Shown: positions 1-5,877 of the stretch, in pieces
Position numbering within the stretch: position 1 is the first letter of the stretch
Layout of the letters: every line of letters begins with the position of its first letter
Origin: JADGAU01 sp045047105
Lineage (GTDB): Bacteria; Pseudomonadota; Gammaproteobacteria; GRL18
Direction: 5' to 3'
Assembly: GCA_045047105.1 (NCBI GenBank)
Contig: JASFYQ010000108.1
Location: 1-23,765, forward strand
DNA length: 23,765 bases
Notes under the pieces: generated by a model
The model's database searches: none
What the model was told of the DNA's origin: nothing
The model's input: the letters and a program-made list of their open reading frames with translations, nothing else
Translations under genes and position numbers: made by a program

Positions 1-174
1 CCCTGTTGCCCCCGTTGGACCTATTGCTCCAGCTACGCCAGCAGATCCAGTTGCCCCAGTAGCACCTGCTGTACCAGTAGGCCCTGTTGCTCCAGTCTTT
101 CCTGTCTCACCAGTAGCTCCTGTTGCTCCTGTTGCTCCTGTTGCTCCTGTTGCTCCTGTAGGACCCGTGGGCCC
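1..174 (-). repeat. Gly-X-Y coding repeat (9-bp units)
   Basis: Nineteen consecutive 9-bp units encode Gly-X-Thr or Gly-X-Ala triplets. Four adjacent units near 125-160 are identical at the nucleotide level (GCAACAGGA on the minus strand), a tract prone to slippage, so copy number probably varies between strains. The tract continues past the window edge. Confidence 0.9.
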
Positions 175-585
175 AGCAGGGTTTTCTAATTGCTCAATAC
201 GAGTAACAATCAGAAAGTAGGGAACACCTCCAATTTCTTGATTAGCGACTAATTTAAAGGTAATTTTGTGTAATGCATTAGAAATAAATACAAACATATC
301 TAATGTTTTTGTCGCACTAATATAATTTGCATCCGTTGATATATCAATAGTATTAGTTTGAAAATCAGCAGGATCCACCAAAAAGGTCAAACCAGTGGCT
401 AAATCATTACCATTAATGGCAACTATTGTCCCATTAAATACATCAGAACCTCCGTCAATCTTTAAAGCATCAAACTTGATACTACTACCAATTTTCCCAG
501 AAGGAGGAATGTAAGTTGCGGCATGTACTGGCAGTACTGCCAATAATGATGCAATCACAGCACTGCTTAGAATATTCATTTTCAT
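1..585 (-). CDS. Secreted collagen-like triplet-repeat protein (3' end outside window)
   Basis: The reading frame runs off the left edge, so only the first 195 residues are seen. Residues 1-22 form a signal peptide (MKMN, a hydrophobic run, then VHA before the likely cleavage). Residues 23-137 are a non-repetitive domain I do not recognise, rich in I, T, D and N. From residue 138 the protein is an uninterrupted Gly-X-Y repeat, at least 19 triplets, mostly GAT and GPT with GET, GKT, GTA, GSA, GVA and GAI variants. Such threonine-rich triplets are typical of bacterial collagen-like surface or exosporium-type proteins that form triple helices. The start is the ATG at 585-583; a second in-frame ATG is two codons later. 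No strong ribosome binding site is visible. Export is inferred from the signal peptide; function is unknown. Confidence 0.85.
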   Translation of the reverse strand, partial: MKMNILSSAVIASLLAVLPVHAATYIPPSGKIGSSIKFDALKIDGGSDVFNGTIVAINGNDLATGLTFLVDPADFQTNTIDISTDANYISATKTLDMFVFISNALHKITFKLVANQEIGGVPYFLIVTRIEQLENPAGPTGPTGATGATGATGATGATGETGKTGATGPTGTAGATGATGSAGVAGAIGPTGATG

Positions 586-902
586 TATTGCTACTCATTC
601 TAGATTTAGTATTTTTTAACGGTATAAATTAGCAATTAGTATACCACTATAGAATATACTAATTATTTTTTTGCTTTACGATATCAATTAAAACGTTTGT
701 TTCAATCACTATTTTATATTTAGTAATAGAAAAGCCAGCCTCTGTATTACCAAGAAATTTTTAAGAAGGCAGTCCAAAGTAGCTATTTTTATATTATCAC
801 CAGTGCTAGCAATAATCACCCTATTTAAGACTTGCTCTGTCAGCATCTAGGGTAACCATAATTAGTCGAGCCTGAAAAAAGTGAAGCAGAATGCAGTTAG
901 AT
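586..902. other. Intergenic region upstream of the collagen-like gene
   Basis: About 315 AT-rich bases without a convincing gene. The only frames are short and stop-ridden; one 33-codon minus-strand frame ending near 659 has no start codon and no recognisable motif. The region holds the inverted repeat at 634-664 and presumably the promoter of the collagen-like gene. Confidence 0.5.
634..664. promoter_or_regulatory. Perfect 10-bp inverted repeat upstream of the collagen-like gene
   Basis: AATTAGTATA at 634-643 is mirrored exactly by TATACTAATT at 655-664 with an 11-base spacer. It lies 50-80 bases upstream of the start of the minus-strand collagen-like gene. Two-fold symmetry with about 21 bases between half-site centres suits a dimeric regulator. 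The stems contain only two G/C pairs, so a transcription terminator is less likely although a T-run follows on the plus strand. No regulator gene is adjacent. Confidence 0.35.
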
Positions 903-1020
903 CAAGAGGTGGTGGTGAGTATTTTTTAGGCATAAAAAACCTTGCAATCGATTGATATATAAGGCTTGTGTAGGTGGGCCTGGAGTGACTCGAACACTCG
1001 ACCTGCCGATTATGAGTCGG
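903..1020. repeat. Left copy of a 118-bp direct repeat (tRNA 3' part, terminator and flank)
   Basis: This segment matches 3572-3688 in the same orientation, at about 80-85% identity judged by eye, including a fully identical stretch covering the anticodon arm (ends at 1020 and 3688). It contains the tRNA 3' half, the tRNA terminator region and about 30 bases beyond. Similarity stops abruptly after the anticodon stem, as expected at an integration junction. Confidence 0.75.
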
Positions 1021-1040
1021 TTTTCAAACCATTTGCCCAC
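973..1040 (-). pseudogene. tRNA-like relic, CAT anticodon (attachment-site copy)
   Basis: On the minus strand this keeps the anticodon arm (CCGA, loop CTCATAA, TCGG) and a T arm with loop TTCGAGT, both matching the intact tRNA at 3640-3716. The 5' half is replaced by unrelated sequence with no D arm. The T stem is GAGTG/CACTC where the intact gene has GACAG/CTGTC, so pairing is kept although four bases differ; this copy came from a different tRNA allele rather than from simple decay. A six-base GTGGGC/GCCCAC stem can still close the ends. The 3' CCA is degenerate. Confidence 0.7.
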
Positions 1041-1147
1041 TTGTTTCAATATACCTCGCATTACCAATAATTCTTTTAAACCATTACTTTAAAGTGATTT
1101 GAAAGTATATTTAAAGTTGGCCCAAGTGATCCAAAGCATATTTGAGT

Positions 1148-1168
1148 CGAGGTAAATACGAGGTAAAA
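1148..1168 (+). other. Paired direct repeats before the integrase relic (possible arm-type sites)
   Basis: CGAGGTAAAT (1148-1157) and CGAGGTAAAA (1159-1168) are tandem 11-bp-period repeats ending directly at the integrase-relic ATG. A close relative, CGGGGTAAAT plus CGGGGTAATT, lies at 3545-3565 next to the right-hand tRNA copy. Repeats of this kind next to tyrosine integrase genes are usually arm-type integrase binding sites; that role is inferred. Confidence 0.5.
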
Positions 1169-1381
1169 ATGAAAATCAAACTGACAAATACATATATAAA
1201 AAATATTGATCCTTTAATATGTGACCTGAAACATTATGATACAGAATTAGAAATCTTTTATTTTAGAATTAAACTTAATGGTAAAGTAGCTGATGGTCTT
1301 GATGTACAGGAAAAACCTATAAAAGATACTGCTCAGCAAAAAATAGATAAAAAAAGGGCCTACAGCGGGTGCAGTAAATAG
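1169..1381 (+). pseudogene. Tyrosine integrase, N-terminal relic
   Basis: About 70 codons start at ATG 1169; the frame is also open upstream to a TTG at 1142. The first 40 residues (MKIKLTNTYIKNIDP, later HYDTELEIFYFRIKLNGK) follow the pattern of the arm-DNA-binding domain of P4-like tyrosine integrases (KLT, then D-TEL-GF-LR-T-G-K). The frame then enters unrelated lysine-rich sequence and stops, so the SAM-like and catalytic domains are missing. It sits about 130 bases from the tRNA relic, the normal place for an island integrase. The match is by eye to a divergent family; the integrase C-terminal relic at 2642 supports it. Confidence 0.55.
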
Positions 1382-1384
1382 GCC
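1349..1384 (-). terminator. Intrinsic-terminator-like hairpin reading on the minus strand
   Basis: On the minus strand GGCCTA (1384-1379) pairs with TAGGCC (1362-1357), followed by one C and seven T (1355-1349). No minus-strand gene lies upstream that would need it: the flanking frames read on the plus strand. It may be left over from a lost gene or may end an unannotated small RNA. Confidence 0.45.
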
Positions 1385-1398
1385 AATTGCTTATTTAA

Positions 1399-1599
1399 GA
1401 GCTCTATCTAAATTATACCTTTAAAACTTCAAAGGTTATTAAATTTCACCCTCTTTTAAACTTTAAGCAAATTAAGGAAGATAAAATAGAAACCAAACAA
1501 GCTTATAGGCATCTCATCAATTTACCTACAACAGGCAGAACCGATGAAACCGATGGAATTAGATTTTGGAGTATAATAACTCAAGGGCTCCACTATTAA
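1399..1599 (+). pseudogene. Unrecognised 66-codon open frame without start codon
   Basis: A frame open from just after a stop at 1396-1398 to TAA 1597-1599 has coding-like composition, including a hydrophilic stretch near the end with GRTDETDGIRFW. It contains no ATG or GTG start. It lies between the integrase N-terminal relic and the deacetylase gene and is most likely a fragment of another element gene. I do not recognise the family. Confidence 0.3.
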
Positions 1600-1615
1600 C
1601 GGAAATACTCAACTA

Positions 1616-2542
1616 ATGAATAAAACCGCTTATATTACTCACTCTGTCTGTCTTAAGCACGATACTGGATTAGGGCATCCAGAGTCACCTCAACGACTGA
1701 TAGCAATTGAAAATCAACTTAAAGAGTCAGGAGTTTATAATCAACTAATACATCATGTAGCACCACTAGTTACAGATGAGCAACTAAAACGAATACATGA
1801 CAAAGATTACCTTAAAGATATCGAACTGAGAGCCCCTAAGCTTGATAGTGATACAGTTTATCTTGATCCTGATACACAGATGTCTTTTCACTCACTAGAA
1901 GCAGCTAAAAGAGCCGCAGGTGCTGTTGTATTAGCTACTGATTTAGTTCTTAAAGGTGAGATTAATAATGCATTTTGTGTGCTTAGACCTCCAGGGCATC
2001 ATGCTAAACGAAATAGCTCCATGGGATTCTGCATCTACAATAATGTCATGGTTGGTATCTACCATGCCCTTGCAAATGGTATAGAGAGAGTTGCACTATT
2101 AGACTTTGATGTTCATCACGGCAACGGTAGTGAAAATATCATTGCAGATGATGAGAGAATATTATTTTGCTCTACTTTCCAACACCCTTATTATCCAAAT
2201 GAACAGTTTAAGAATAACGACCATATCATCTGTTCTCCACTACCCGCTGGTGCTGGTAGCGAAGAGTTTAGAAATGAAGTGAATAATAGCTGGATCTCTG
2301 CATTAGATAAATTTAAACCTGAGATGATATTTATCTCAGCTGGATTTGATGCTCATATCGATGATAGATTAGCAGGATTAAATTTTACAACTGATGACTA
2401 CCAATGGGTGACAGAAAAGATAATGGGTATAGCGACTAAATATACATCTGGTCGCATTATTTCCGTACTTGAAGGTGGTTATAATACCACAGCATTAGCT
2501 AGTTCTGTAGAGACTCATATTAGCATTTTACTGGGTAATTAA
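1616..2542 (+). CDS. Histone deacetylase / acetoin utilisation (AcuC/AphA) family amidohydrolase
   Basis: This 308-residue protein is a full-length zinc-dependent class II HDAC-family enzyme. Members remove acetyl groups from lysine, polyamines or other small amides; the substrate cannot be read from sequence. All expected motifs are present in order: RPPGHHA at 124-130 with the catalytic His pair 128/129, GFCIYNN at 137-143, the zinc ligands D165 and H167 in DFDVHHGNG, the third ligand D245 in SAGFDAH, and the catalytic-loop Tyr 289 in LEGGY. The protein looks intact and cytoplasmic. No clear ribosome binding site precedes ATG 1616. It is the only intact gene within the debris of a decayed integrative element. 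A truncated DUF167 frame follows 12 bases downstream, a possible former operon partner. It could be island cargo or an original gene caught in rearrangement. Confidence 0.9.
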   Translation: MNKTAYITHSVCLKHDTGLGHPESPQRLIAIENQLKESGVYNQLIHHVAPLVTDEQLKRIHDKDYLKDIELRAPKLDSDTVYLDPDTQMSFHSLEAAKRAAGAVVLATDLVLKGEINNAFCVLRPPGHHAKRNSSMGFCIYNNVMVGIYHALANGIERVALLDFDVHHGNGSENIIADDERILFCSTFQHPYYPNEQFKNNDHIICSPLPAGAGSEEFRNEVNNSWISALDKFKPEMIFISAGFDAHIDDRLAGLNFTTDDYQWVTEKIMGIATKYTSGRIISVLEGGYNTTALASSVETHISILLGN

Positions 2543-2554
2543 GTGTATCATTTA

Positions 2555-2641
2555 ATGCATAAATTTTACTCTTGGAAAGGAGATGGTCTTCGCTTAAATT
2601 TACTCGCTACCCAAAATGCTAAACAAAATTGGAAAAGTTAA
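2555..2641 (+). pseudogene. DUF167 (YggU-like) N-terminal remnant
   Basis: A 28-codon frame starts 12 bases after the deacetylase gene. FYSWKGDGLRLNLLATQNAK fits the first strands of the DUF167/YggU fold (aromatic-W-x-G-D-x-L-x-L-x-V-Q-P-x-A). DUF167 proteins are about 95 residues, so roughly two thirds is missing. The frame ends in TAA exactly where integrase-like sequence begins, which marks a deletion or recombination junction near 2640. The family assignment rests on a short match. Confidence 0.5.
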
Positions 2642-2719
2642 AAGTCAACCATTGAACTAACAATGAGCTATGCTCATTTAGCTCCCAACCATTTATCTGA
2701 TGCAGTTGGTTTATTATAA
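2642..2719 (+). pseudogene. Tyrosine integrase, C-terminal relic
   Basis: Twenty-five codons read KSTIELTMSYAHLAPNHLSD, then AVGLL and stop. This is the C-terminal signature of P4-type tyrosine recombinases (LGHKSIxMTxRYAHLAPEH), including the catalytic Tyr in YAHL. Everything upstream, including the Arg-His catalytic boxes, is absent. It is in the same frame as the DUF167 relic, separated only by its stop codon. Together with the N-terminal relic at 1169 it could be the two ends of one integrase whose middle was replaced by the deacetylase segment. Confidence 0.8.
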
Positions 2720-2762
2720 TTTATTGTGAATAGGATGATTGTAGGGTATTAGGCAACAACTA

Positions 2763-2962
2763 GCCTAACATCGGGGGATATTTTGAATGAATTTCACCAT
2801 AGTTGACACAAGGAAACCTTTGTCTTGCAAATTCTCTTTGGTAATATTTAGGCCTCTTCCAAAACTGAAAATATAGCGGAACCTCAAAATATTCCACTGT
2901 TCAGGAATCTCACCCAATCAATCAACACCAGAATCTTTATACTTAGAATAAGTTTACATCAT
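2763..2962 (-). pseudogene. Type I restriction-modification specificity subunit (hsdS) relic
   Basis: On the minus strand the reading starts near two adjacent ATGs (2962-2957) and gives YKDSGVD, LGEIPEQW, FSFGRGLNITKENLQD and, after a frameshift near 2815-2825, FPCVNYGEIHSKY. This is the start of the first target-recognition domain of an HsdS subunit, which sets DNA specificity of type I systems. Disabling lesions are a TAA at 2956-2954, a TGA at 2920-2918 where the family has Trp, and the frameshift. Only about 65 of some 400 codons remain. No hsdM or hsdR relic is recognisable. Confidence 0.8.
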
Positions 2963-3072
2963 TCTTTACCCAATTTTTTAATATCAGCTTTTTTAAATAT
3001 ATTACTTATATGCCTAGAAATAACTGATTTGTCTCTCCCAAAAAGAGTAACCATTTGTAGTTATTTTGGCTT
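2959..3072 (-). pseudogene. RhuM-like protein relic
   Basis: Minus-strand codons give QMVTLFGRDKSV followed by ISRHISNIFKK, the conserved DNA-binding-like segment of the RhuM/virulence-associated family (typically QMAELFGRDRSVISRHIxNIFKEGEL). A TAA at 3063-3061 interrupts the frame just upstream, where the family has Trp-Leu. Genes of this family are often found between hsdM and hsdS in type I restriction operons, and here the relic lies immediately upstream of the hsdS relic on the same strand, overlapping it by a few bases. About 35 of some 330 codons remain. Confidence 0.7.
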
Positions 3073-3160
3073 CTTACTATAAATTTATTGTATTGGATTT
3101 TAATGCTTTTTTTATAATCAAAAATCACTATAACTACATCAAAATTCAGCTAGATGTATT

Positions 3161-3394
3161 TTATTTCTCAGTAAAATTAGACATAAAATCTTGCAGAGTT
3201 GACATCTTCTATTTTACACTTCGCCCGAGCTTTAAATATTTTGGAGGTGTAATTCCATAGAGATAAGTCAGTTGCTCTTGATTGTTTTAATGTTGATGCT
3301 TTACAAGCTAAATAATTAGCGGCTCTGGGCTCTGTAAGTATTAACTCTTTCTTCATCTAGTTGCTGTAGAAGTTGTATTAATTTCATTTGTCAT
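3161..3394 (-). pseudogene. Excisionase/AlpA-type helix-turn-helix protein relic
   Basis: Reading from ATG 3394 (preceded by AAGGA) with a frame change near 3355 into MKKELI, the minus strand gives LTEPRAANYLACKASTLKQ, then after a second frameshift near 3256 YGITPPKYLKLGRSVK, a TAG at 3211-3209 where Tyr is expected, and KMSTLQDFMSNF. This is the order of a MerR-like excisionase HTH domain (LTxxEAAxYLgvs-TL, then PPYxKLGRxVRYxxSDLdafl). Such genes regulate excision or the integrase of tRNA-inserted islands. At least two lesions make it non-functional. Confidence 0.75.
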
Positions 3395-3571
3395 ATAAAT
3401 ATCCTTATGCTATACAAATAAAATAAAGTGAATTTAATAAAGATTCTGCTAAGCACTTTTATTTTGCATTTAGTTTAATAAACCCGGTTGGATGTTATAA
3501 GAAACAGATTGATGCTGTAACATCACCCTAATCTAAGGTTATTGCGGGGTAAATACGGGGTAATTTTTTAA
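3395..3571. other. Intergenic region with possible integrase arm-type sites at 3545-3565
   Basis: No gene is visible. CGGGGTAAAT (3545-3554) and CGGGGTAATT (3556-3565) repeat with 11-bp period and match the pair in front of the integrase relic at 1148-1168, differing mainly by G for A. They lie just inside the right-hand attachment repeat, as arm-type sites would. The promoter of the excisionase relic would also fall here. Confidence 0.5.
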
Positions 3572-3688
3572 CAAGAGGGCTGGTGAGTGTTTCTTAAACA
3601 TAAAAGCCTTGCAATCAATTGATATGCAAGGCTTGTGTATGGTGGGCCTGGACAGACTCGAACTGTCGACCTGCCGATTATGAGTCGG
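3572..3688. repeat. Right copy of the 118-bp direct repeat
   Basis: Matches 903-1020 in the same orientation and covers the anticodon arm, T arm and 3' end of the intact tRNA, its terminator, and about 30 bases beyond. Together the two copies have the form of left and right attachment sites flanking a 2.6-kb remnant element. Confidence 0.75.
3601..3633 (-). terminator. tRNA transcription terminator
   Basis: A perfect 9-bp stem, AGCCTTGCA (3633-3625 on the minus strand) with TGCAAGGCT (3613-3605), an 11-base loop and a short T-run, begins seven bases after the tRNA CCA end. The left repeat copy keeps a weaker version with mismatches but a longer T-run. Confidence 0.75.
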
Positions 3689-3716
3689 ATGCTCTAACCA
3701 ACTGAGCTACAGGCCC
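3640..3716 (-). tRNA. tRNA with CAT anticodon (Met elongator or Ile2)
   Basis: A full 77-base tRNA with encoded CCA. The acceptor stem GGGCCTG pairs perfectly with CAGGCCC, the D arm is GCTC-AGTTGGTTA-GAGC, the anticodon loop CTCATAA has CAT at 3682-3680, and the T arm is GACAG-TTCGAGT-CTGTC. The first anticodon-stem pair is a T/C mismatch. CAT can be elongator Met or, after lysidine modification by TilS, Ile reading AUA. The D-loop and lack of initiator features exclude fMet. Position next to rpoD and the GGGCC acceptor stem make Ile2 plausible, but sequence alone does not settle it. It has its own consensus promoter and terminator and served as the integration site of the decayed element to its left. 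Confidence 0.93.
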
Positions 3717-3727
3717 GAAAAAAAGGC

Positions 3728-3756
3728 ATTATACTTGTTTAGCAAAAAGAAGTGAA
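3728..3756 (-). promoter_or_regulatory. Sigma-70 promoter of the CAT tRNA
   Basis: TTCACT (3756-3751) and a perfect TATAAT (3733-3728) are 17 bases apart on the minus strand, placing the transcription start about five bases before the mature tRNA at 3716. The -35 box lies in the loop of the hairpin following rpoD. Confidence 0.75.
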
Positions 3757-3768
3757 CCTCTTTTTGCT
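3741..3768 (-). terminator. Hairpin after rpoD
   Basis: AGCAAAAAGA and TCTTTTTGCT form a perfect 10-bp inverted repeat with an 8-base loop, starting 10 bases after the rpoD stop. The T-run lies inside the 3' arm, so termination may be partial, with read-through into the tRNA possible. Confidence 0.45.
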
Positions 3769-3777
3769 ATGCTTGCA

Positions 3778-5592
3778 TTATTCTTCTGCCATAAAGCTAC
3801 GTAAAATTTCAGAACGTGAAGGATGGCGTAATTTTCTTAACGCTTTTGCTTCAATTTGTCTGATCCGTTCACGAGTTACATCAAACTGTTTACCTACTTC
3901 TTCTAAGGTATGATCCGTATTCATATTGATACCAAAACGCATTCTAAGCACTTTGGATTCTCTCGCAGTTAAACCTTCTAAGATAGTCTGGGTAGTCTCA
4001 GTTAAACCTTCTGAAGTAGCTGATTGTACGGGTGAGCGGATATTTTTATCTTCAATAAAGTCGCCTAAATGTGAATCATCATCATCACCAATAGGAGTTT
4101 CCATTGAAATAGGTTCTTTCGAAATTTTTAGTACACGCCTTACTTTATCTTCTGGCATTTCCATTTTTTCTGCTAACTCTTCTGGAGTTGCCTCACGGCC
4201 GAGTTCTTGTAAAATCTGTCTTGAAACACGGTTTAATTTATTGATTGTTTCAATCATATGAACAGGTATACGGATTGTTCTGGCCTGATCCGCAATTGAA
4301 CGGGTTATAGCCTGACGAATCCACCATGTAGCATAGGTCGAAAACTTATACCCTCTACGATATTCAAATTTATCAACCGCTTTCATTAATCCAATATTTC
4401 CTTCTTGAATTAAATCAAGGAACTGCAATCCTCTATTGGTATATTTTTTAGCAATAGAGATAACCAAACGCAGATTGGCTTCAACCATGTCTTTTTTTGC
4501 TCGTCTGGCTCGCGCTTCACCTGTTGACATTTGACGATTGATATTTTTAAGAATAGAAATTGTCATACCTGATTCTTTTTCAAGAGAAATTAATTTCTTT
4601 TGCGCACGCAAAATTCTCTCTTGATTTTCTTCAAGAATAGGTGCATAGTCTTTATCTTCTTTGATATGCCTGTCTAACCAAGTCATATCTGTTTCGTTAT
4701 CAGGAAAAGAAGTAATAAAATCTTTTCTTGGCATATGTGCCTGTTCTACACAAATTTCCAAAATAGTACGTTCTTGGGTACGAATATTATTAATTAAAGT
4801 TTTAAGTGCTGAAATTAAGCGATTATTTAGTTTTGGAGCTAGTTTTAGCTTCATAAACTCTTCAGCAAGTTCCGAGCGTAATTTTTGACAAATCTCACTA
4901 TCATAAGATTCTTTATTCTGTTGCAACATGAGTCTGCTGCGCAAGCCCTTAAGTATCTGGAAATGCTCATGAATCATTTCCATATCAGGGCCATCTTTAG
5001 AAAGATCGTCTTCATCACTTTCGTCATCATCTTCAGCACTTGCTTCTTCAGCTGCTTTAATATCATCATCGGTTAATACAAAACCAGAACCTGATAAAAT
5101 ATCGGTAACACGAAGATCACCTGCTTCAAGTTGTTCAAATAGGTTCAACAGAGTCAAAATAGTGGCAGGATATGATGCTAAAGCCAGATACATTTGGCAC
5201 ATACCATCTTCAATGCGTTTAGCAATAACAATTTCACCTTCACGGGTTAGCAATTCAACTGTGCCCATTTCACGCATATACATGCGTACTGGATCAGTTG
5301 TCCTTCCTAAATCTGTCTCGATGGATGCTAAAGCTGCTGCAGCTTCTTCAACAGCAACTTCATCAGTTGTATTATCATCAGCCACCATTAAGTCATCAGC
5401 ATCAGGTGCTGTTTCATATACTTTTATTCCCATATCATTAATCATGGAAATAATATCTTCTAATTGTTCTGGTTCGATCAGATTGTTGGGTAAATGATCA
5501 TTAACTTCAGAATAGGTTAAATAACCTTGTTCTTTACCTTTAACAATAAGTAGTTTAATTTGTGACTGTTGGGCTTGCTGTTCGATCGACAA
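3778..5592 (-). CDS. rpoD: RNA polymerase primary sigma factor RpoD (sigma-70)
   Basis: The housekeeping sigma factor (604 residues; 613 in E. coli) directs core RNA polymerase to promoters. Region 1.1 occupies about residues 1-80 (GYLTYSEVNDHLP), region 1.2 about 95-130 (DPVRMYMREMG), then an acidic non-conserved region around 180-205. Region 2 runs about 365-446, with the -10-recognising helix near YATWWIRQAITRS at 420-432. Region 3 follows, and region 4 ends with the -35-recognising helix (TLEEVGKQFDVTRERIRQIE, 562-581). The start is taken as TTG at 5592 because it matches the family N-terminus; no ATG is in frame nearby, and an AGGA lies 10 bases upstream. It is the last gene of the rpsU-yqeY-dnaG-rpoD cluster and has 285 bases in front of it, room for its own promoters. 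Confidence 0.97.
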   Translation of the reverse strand: MSIEQQAQQSQIKLLIVKGKEQGYLTYSEVNDHLPNNLIEPEQLEDIISMINDMGIKVYETAPDADDLMVADDNTTDEVAVEEAAAALASIETDLGRTTDPVRMYMREMGTVELLTREGEIVIAKRIEDGMCQMYLALASYPATILTLLNLFEQLEAGDLRVTDILSGSGFVLTDDDIKAAEEASAEDDDESDEDDLSKDGPDMEMIHEHFQILKGLRSRLMLQQNKESYDSEICQKLRSELAEEFMKLKLAPKLNNRLISALKTLINNIRTQERTILEICVEQAHMPRKDFITSFPDNETDMTWLDRHIKEDKDYAPILEENQERILRAQKKLISLEKESGMTISILKNINRQMSTGEARARRAKKDMVEANLRLVISIAKKYTNRGLQFLDLIQEGNIGLMKAVDKFEYRRGYKFSTYATWWIRQAITRSIADQARTIRIPVHMIETINKLNRVSRQILQELGREATPEELAEKMEMPEDKVRRVLKISKEPISMETPIGDDDDSHLGDFIEDKNIRSPVQSATSEGLTETTQTILEGLTARESKVLRMRFGINMNTDHTLEEVGKQFDVTRERIRQIEAKALRKLRHPSRSEILRSFMAEE

Positions 5593-5877
5593 GAGGCATC
5601 ATTCCTATTAATAGTTAAAACTTAATGTAGCTATTCAGTATATTCAACGTTTATCTCATACCTAAAGTGGTTCTAAGCTAACACTTAAACATATTGAGTA
5701 ATTACAAACTTGTTTATAATGTAACTTTAAAGCAACAAAAATTACTAATCCTATGGATAATATTATTGGCTTAAGTCGAGTATAAAATAATTGTTCGATG
5801 TAACTTTTTTCACAGTCACACAAAGTTGTTATTTAAAACAGAGAACAAAAAATAAACGTGTGAAAGTGAACTCCCTA

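Noticed and set aside
1142..1381. Intact small gene of 79 codons
   Set aside because: It begins at a TTG inside the GGTAA repeats and the product is only a truncated integrase N-terminus followed by unrelated sequence, so it is listed as a relic.
3066..3260. Plus-strand 64-codon reading frame
   Set aside because: It is AT-driven low-complexity sequence lying opposite the excisionase and RhuM relics, with no family pattern of its own.
5752..5760. DnaA box upstream of rpoD (TTATCCATA, minus strand)
   Set aside because: A single site with one mismatch in AT-rich DNA; no cluster, no origin features.
5593..5877. Unannotated gene or strong promoter between dnaG and rpoD
   Set aside because: No open frame of note; TATA-like boxes occur but none has a -35 at acceptable spacing, so no promoter is called.
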